Source: an uncultured Lachnospira sp.
Lineage (GTDB): Bacteria > Bacillota > Clostridia > Lachnospirales > Lachnospiraceae
Assembly: GCA_934343805.1 (NCBI GenBank)
Contig: CAKRIN010000030.1
Coordinates: 1 to 30,344, forward strand
DNA: 30,344 bases
Direction of reading: 5' to 3'
Positions 28,798-30,344 of the stretch are shown here, piece after piece. A program made the translations under genes and the position numbers. Position 1 is the first letter of the stretch. Every line of letters starts with the position of its first letter. The notes beneath the pieces are model-generated. The model searched no databases. It saw only the letters and a list, made by a program, of their open reading frames with translations, and was not told the origin of the DNA.

Positions 28798-28862
28798 TGT
28801 TTAATCCTTTCAACAGTAAATTCAAGTTTATCCTCTAGCTGCCCCTTCACACGAAAAGACAT
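28782..28862 (-). CDS. Small ORF (26 residues) between MATE and Nudix genes
   Basis: An ATG at 28862 follows AGGAGA by 4 nt and opens a 26-residue frame. The peptide starts MSFRVKGQLEDKLEF and ends RIKQCQVT, with a stop inside the Nudix gene. It begins 8 nt after the MATE stop and its ribosome binding site overlaps that stop. The stop overlaps the Nudix start by 16 bp, which suggests translational coupling. It may be a leader peptide, a small protein or the remnant of a gene; no family is recognised. Confidence 0.45.
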   Translation of the reverse strand: MSFRVKGQLEDKLEFTVERIKQCQVT

Positions 28863-28870
28863 ATTCTCTC

Positions 28871-30190
28871 CTATTCTACCAGACTCTTACTTTTCCATTT
28901 TCCACTCTTCCATCTAAGCACCATTCCAACTGCTCTCGCACACTCATCACCTGCCATAGCAATATATGCCCCTACCGCAAGCAGCCCCATATGTATTCCG
29001 AGAAAATATGTTCCACCAACTGCAAACAGATACATAAATATTGCACCCATTATAACAGGAAAAATAGCATCTCCACTTGTTTTTAATGCCTGGCCATATA
29101 CAAGATTTATCACTCTTCCAAATTCAAGAAATATATCTACTACCAACAGTTTTACTACAAGCTCAATCATCTGTGTATCATTCGTAAATATACGAACAAT
29201 AAAACGTCCGGTAATTGCAAATGTCACAGAAAAACACGTTGCTGTTACAAGACCATATATCACAGCTTTTCGCGTACCCCTGTCACATTCCTCATACTTC
29301 TTTGCCCCGATTCTCCAGCCCGTCATAATGGCATTTGCCTGTGCAAGCGCAGCTCCCACACAATATGAAAAATTGGCTATCTGCATAGCATACGAACGAG
29401 CTGTAACATTCATTCCATCCGCATCCATCTGGTTCATAAAACGTACTATAAATGTCATTGCCACATTATAAAGTGCTGTTTCGAATGCCGAAGGAAAACC
29501 GATCTTAACAATCTGTGCAAGTATCTTTCGTGGTTGTGCGCGCTCAGGACTTTGCTTTGCTTTTATAAGTACAGCTCCCATTGCTGCTACAATAATAAGA
29601 TTCACAACCTTTGAAAAAACTGTTGCAGCAGCAACTCCCATTACTCCCCAGTTAAACACAAACAGGAATACCGAATTCAATATAATATTAATTACATTAC
29701 CAACAACTGTCCCTATTAAGGAATGTTTTGTATAACCAAACACTCTTAAATAACTCGAAAAAATAGGAATAAGCGCATTTAAAAAACTTGCTCCTCCAAC
29801 AATTTTAAGGTATGTTTCAGCCGGCTCAAGTAAAGCAGGGGCAATACTCACTATCTTAAGTATCCACCCAGAAAAAGCAGCAAGAATAAAAGACATCAGG
29901 ATACCTGTCAGTGCATTAAATACAAGTCCAAGCTGCCTGGCCTGATATGCAATTCCAGGTTTTCCAGCTCCAATATTTTGTGACATAACTGCTACCATAC
30001 CGGATGATATTACCCCGAACATGATAATAAAAACACCTATATATGTATTTGCTGTTCCAACAGCCCCCACAGCCTGATCACTTACTGATGATAACATCAG
30101 TGTATCGACCATACCTGAAAGCATATAAAATAAAGTTTCCAGGCATATTGGCACAGATAGCTGTGTCAATGTTTTTCTTCCACCTTCCAT
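28871..30190 (-). CDS. MATE-family efflux transporter
   Basis: This 439-residue inner-membrane protein of the multidrug and toxic compound extrusion family has about 12 hydrophobic segments in two halves. The N-terminal half begins LTQLSVPICLETLFYMLSGM, then VDTLMLSSVSDQAVGAVGTA, and the second half has KIGFPSAFETALYNVAMTFI. Export is driven by Na+ or H+; the substrate is unknown. AAGGAG lies 6 nt before the ATG at 30190. It heads the MATE-small ORF-Nudix unit and is preceded by an extended -10 promoter candidate. Confidence 0.93.
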   Translation of the reverse strand: MEGGRKTLTQLSVPICLETLFYMLSGMVDTLMLSSVSDQAVGAVGTANTYIGVFIIMFGVISSGMVAVMSQNIGAGKPGIAYQARQLGLVFNALTGILMSFILAAFSGWILKIVSIAPALLEPAETYLKIVGGASFLNALIPIFSSYLRVFGYTKHSLIGTVVGNVINIILNSVFLFVFNWGVMGVAAATVFSKVVNLIIVAAMGAVLIKAKQSPERAQPRKILAQIVKIGFPSAFETALYNVAMTFIVRFMNQMDADGMNVTARSYAMQIANFSYCVGAALAQANAIMTGWRIGAKKYEECDRGTRKAVIYGLVTATCFSVTFAITGRFIVRIFTNDTQMIELVVKLLVVDIFLEFGRVINLVYGQALKTSGDAIFPVIMGAIFMYLFAVGGTYFLGIHMGLLAVGAYIAMAGDECARAVGMVLRWKSGKWKSKSLVE

Positions 30191-30320
30191 ACATTCTCCT
30201 TAAAATACTAATGTAATATATATTATCAAATTCAGTTTCCGCATGAATCATCCCACCAGTGTTTACAAACTCTGATAAGGGCAAATACAAGGGCAAAAAA
30301 TCTGATAACACATTATAACA
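30191..30320 (-). promoter_or_regulatory. MATE promoter and repeat-bearing leader
   Basis: On the minus strand TGTTATAAT (30320-30312) is a perfect extended -10. No good -35 is seen. The following 120 bp hold direct repeats: TCTGATAA at 30271-30278 and 30301-30308, and GGGCAAA at 30279-30285 and 30291-30297. These could be regulator sites. No gene is seen from 30191 to the end of the window. Confidence 0.45.
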
Positions 30321-30344
30321 CAAAATGAAAATGACATGGTGAAC

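Overview
The window looks like a low-GC Firmicutes chromosome, most likely an anaerobic gut clostridium of the Lachnospiraceae. This rests on AT-rich intergenic DNA, strong AGGAGG-type ribosome binding sites, TTGACA-N17-TATAAT-type promoters, and the gene content: formate-tetrahydrofolate ligase, a formate/nitrite channel, an F-type ATP synthase operon without atpI, and a molybdenum hydroxylase. No rRNA, tRNA, CRISPR array, insertion sequence or phage gene was seen. I assign the family by inference and do not name a species.

Region 1 (1-5050) is a one-carbon/glycine/formate block. fhs (minus) sits behind a complete tandem glycine riboswitch. An alanine/glycine:Na+ symporter (plus) is divergent from it. 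A formate/nitrite channel (minus) follows, separated from the symporter by a perfect 19-bp bidirectional terminator. Region 2 (5080-11450) is the F1Fo ATP synthase operon on the minus strand, transcribed atpB-E-F-H-A-G-D-C from a TTGACA-N17-TAAAAT promoter and closed by a terminator. Region 3 (11500-15130) holds a GT-C-like multi-pass membrane protein, a LysR regulator, and a divergent YczE/YitT-like membrane protein. A 19-bp palindromic T-N11-A box lies in the LysR/YitT intergenic region.

Region 4 (15140-26680) is a purine/molybdenum-hydroxylase island. The minus-strand operon encodes the FAD, 2x[2Fe-2S] and molybdopterin subunits of a xanthine-dehydrogenase-family enzyme, followed by xpt (xanthine phosphoribosyltransferase) and an iron-type alcohol dehydrogenase. 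Divergent from it is a plus-strand operon: a binding lipoprotein, a FecCD-type permease, an ATPase, and an unusual fusion of a THEP1-like P-loop NTPase with a MocA-type cofactor nucleotidyltransferase. An NCS2 xanthine/uracil permease converges on the fusion gene. Together these genes would import a purine, import an oxyanion or chelate (molybdate or tungstate is my inference), finish the cofactor, oxidise the purine, and salvage xanthine to XMP.

The most interesting part of the window is the 657-bp intergenic region between the two divergent operons (20570-21226). It contains two large, unrelated, highly structured elements, each placed as the 5' leader of one operon. The ~290-nt element before the xdh operon is one giant imperfect hairpin. 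Its mismatches become G.U wobbles only when read as the xdh-sense RNA, which suggests selection on an RNA structure. The ~185-nt element before the importer operon folds as a long basal stem with two arms. I recognise neither as a known riboswitch class.

Region 5 (26777-30344) holds an Fe-S protein divergent from a Crp/Fnr-family regulator around a 27-bp palindrome. It ends with a MATE exporter - small ORF - Nudix hydrolase unit on the minus strand.
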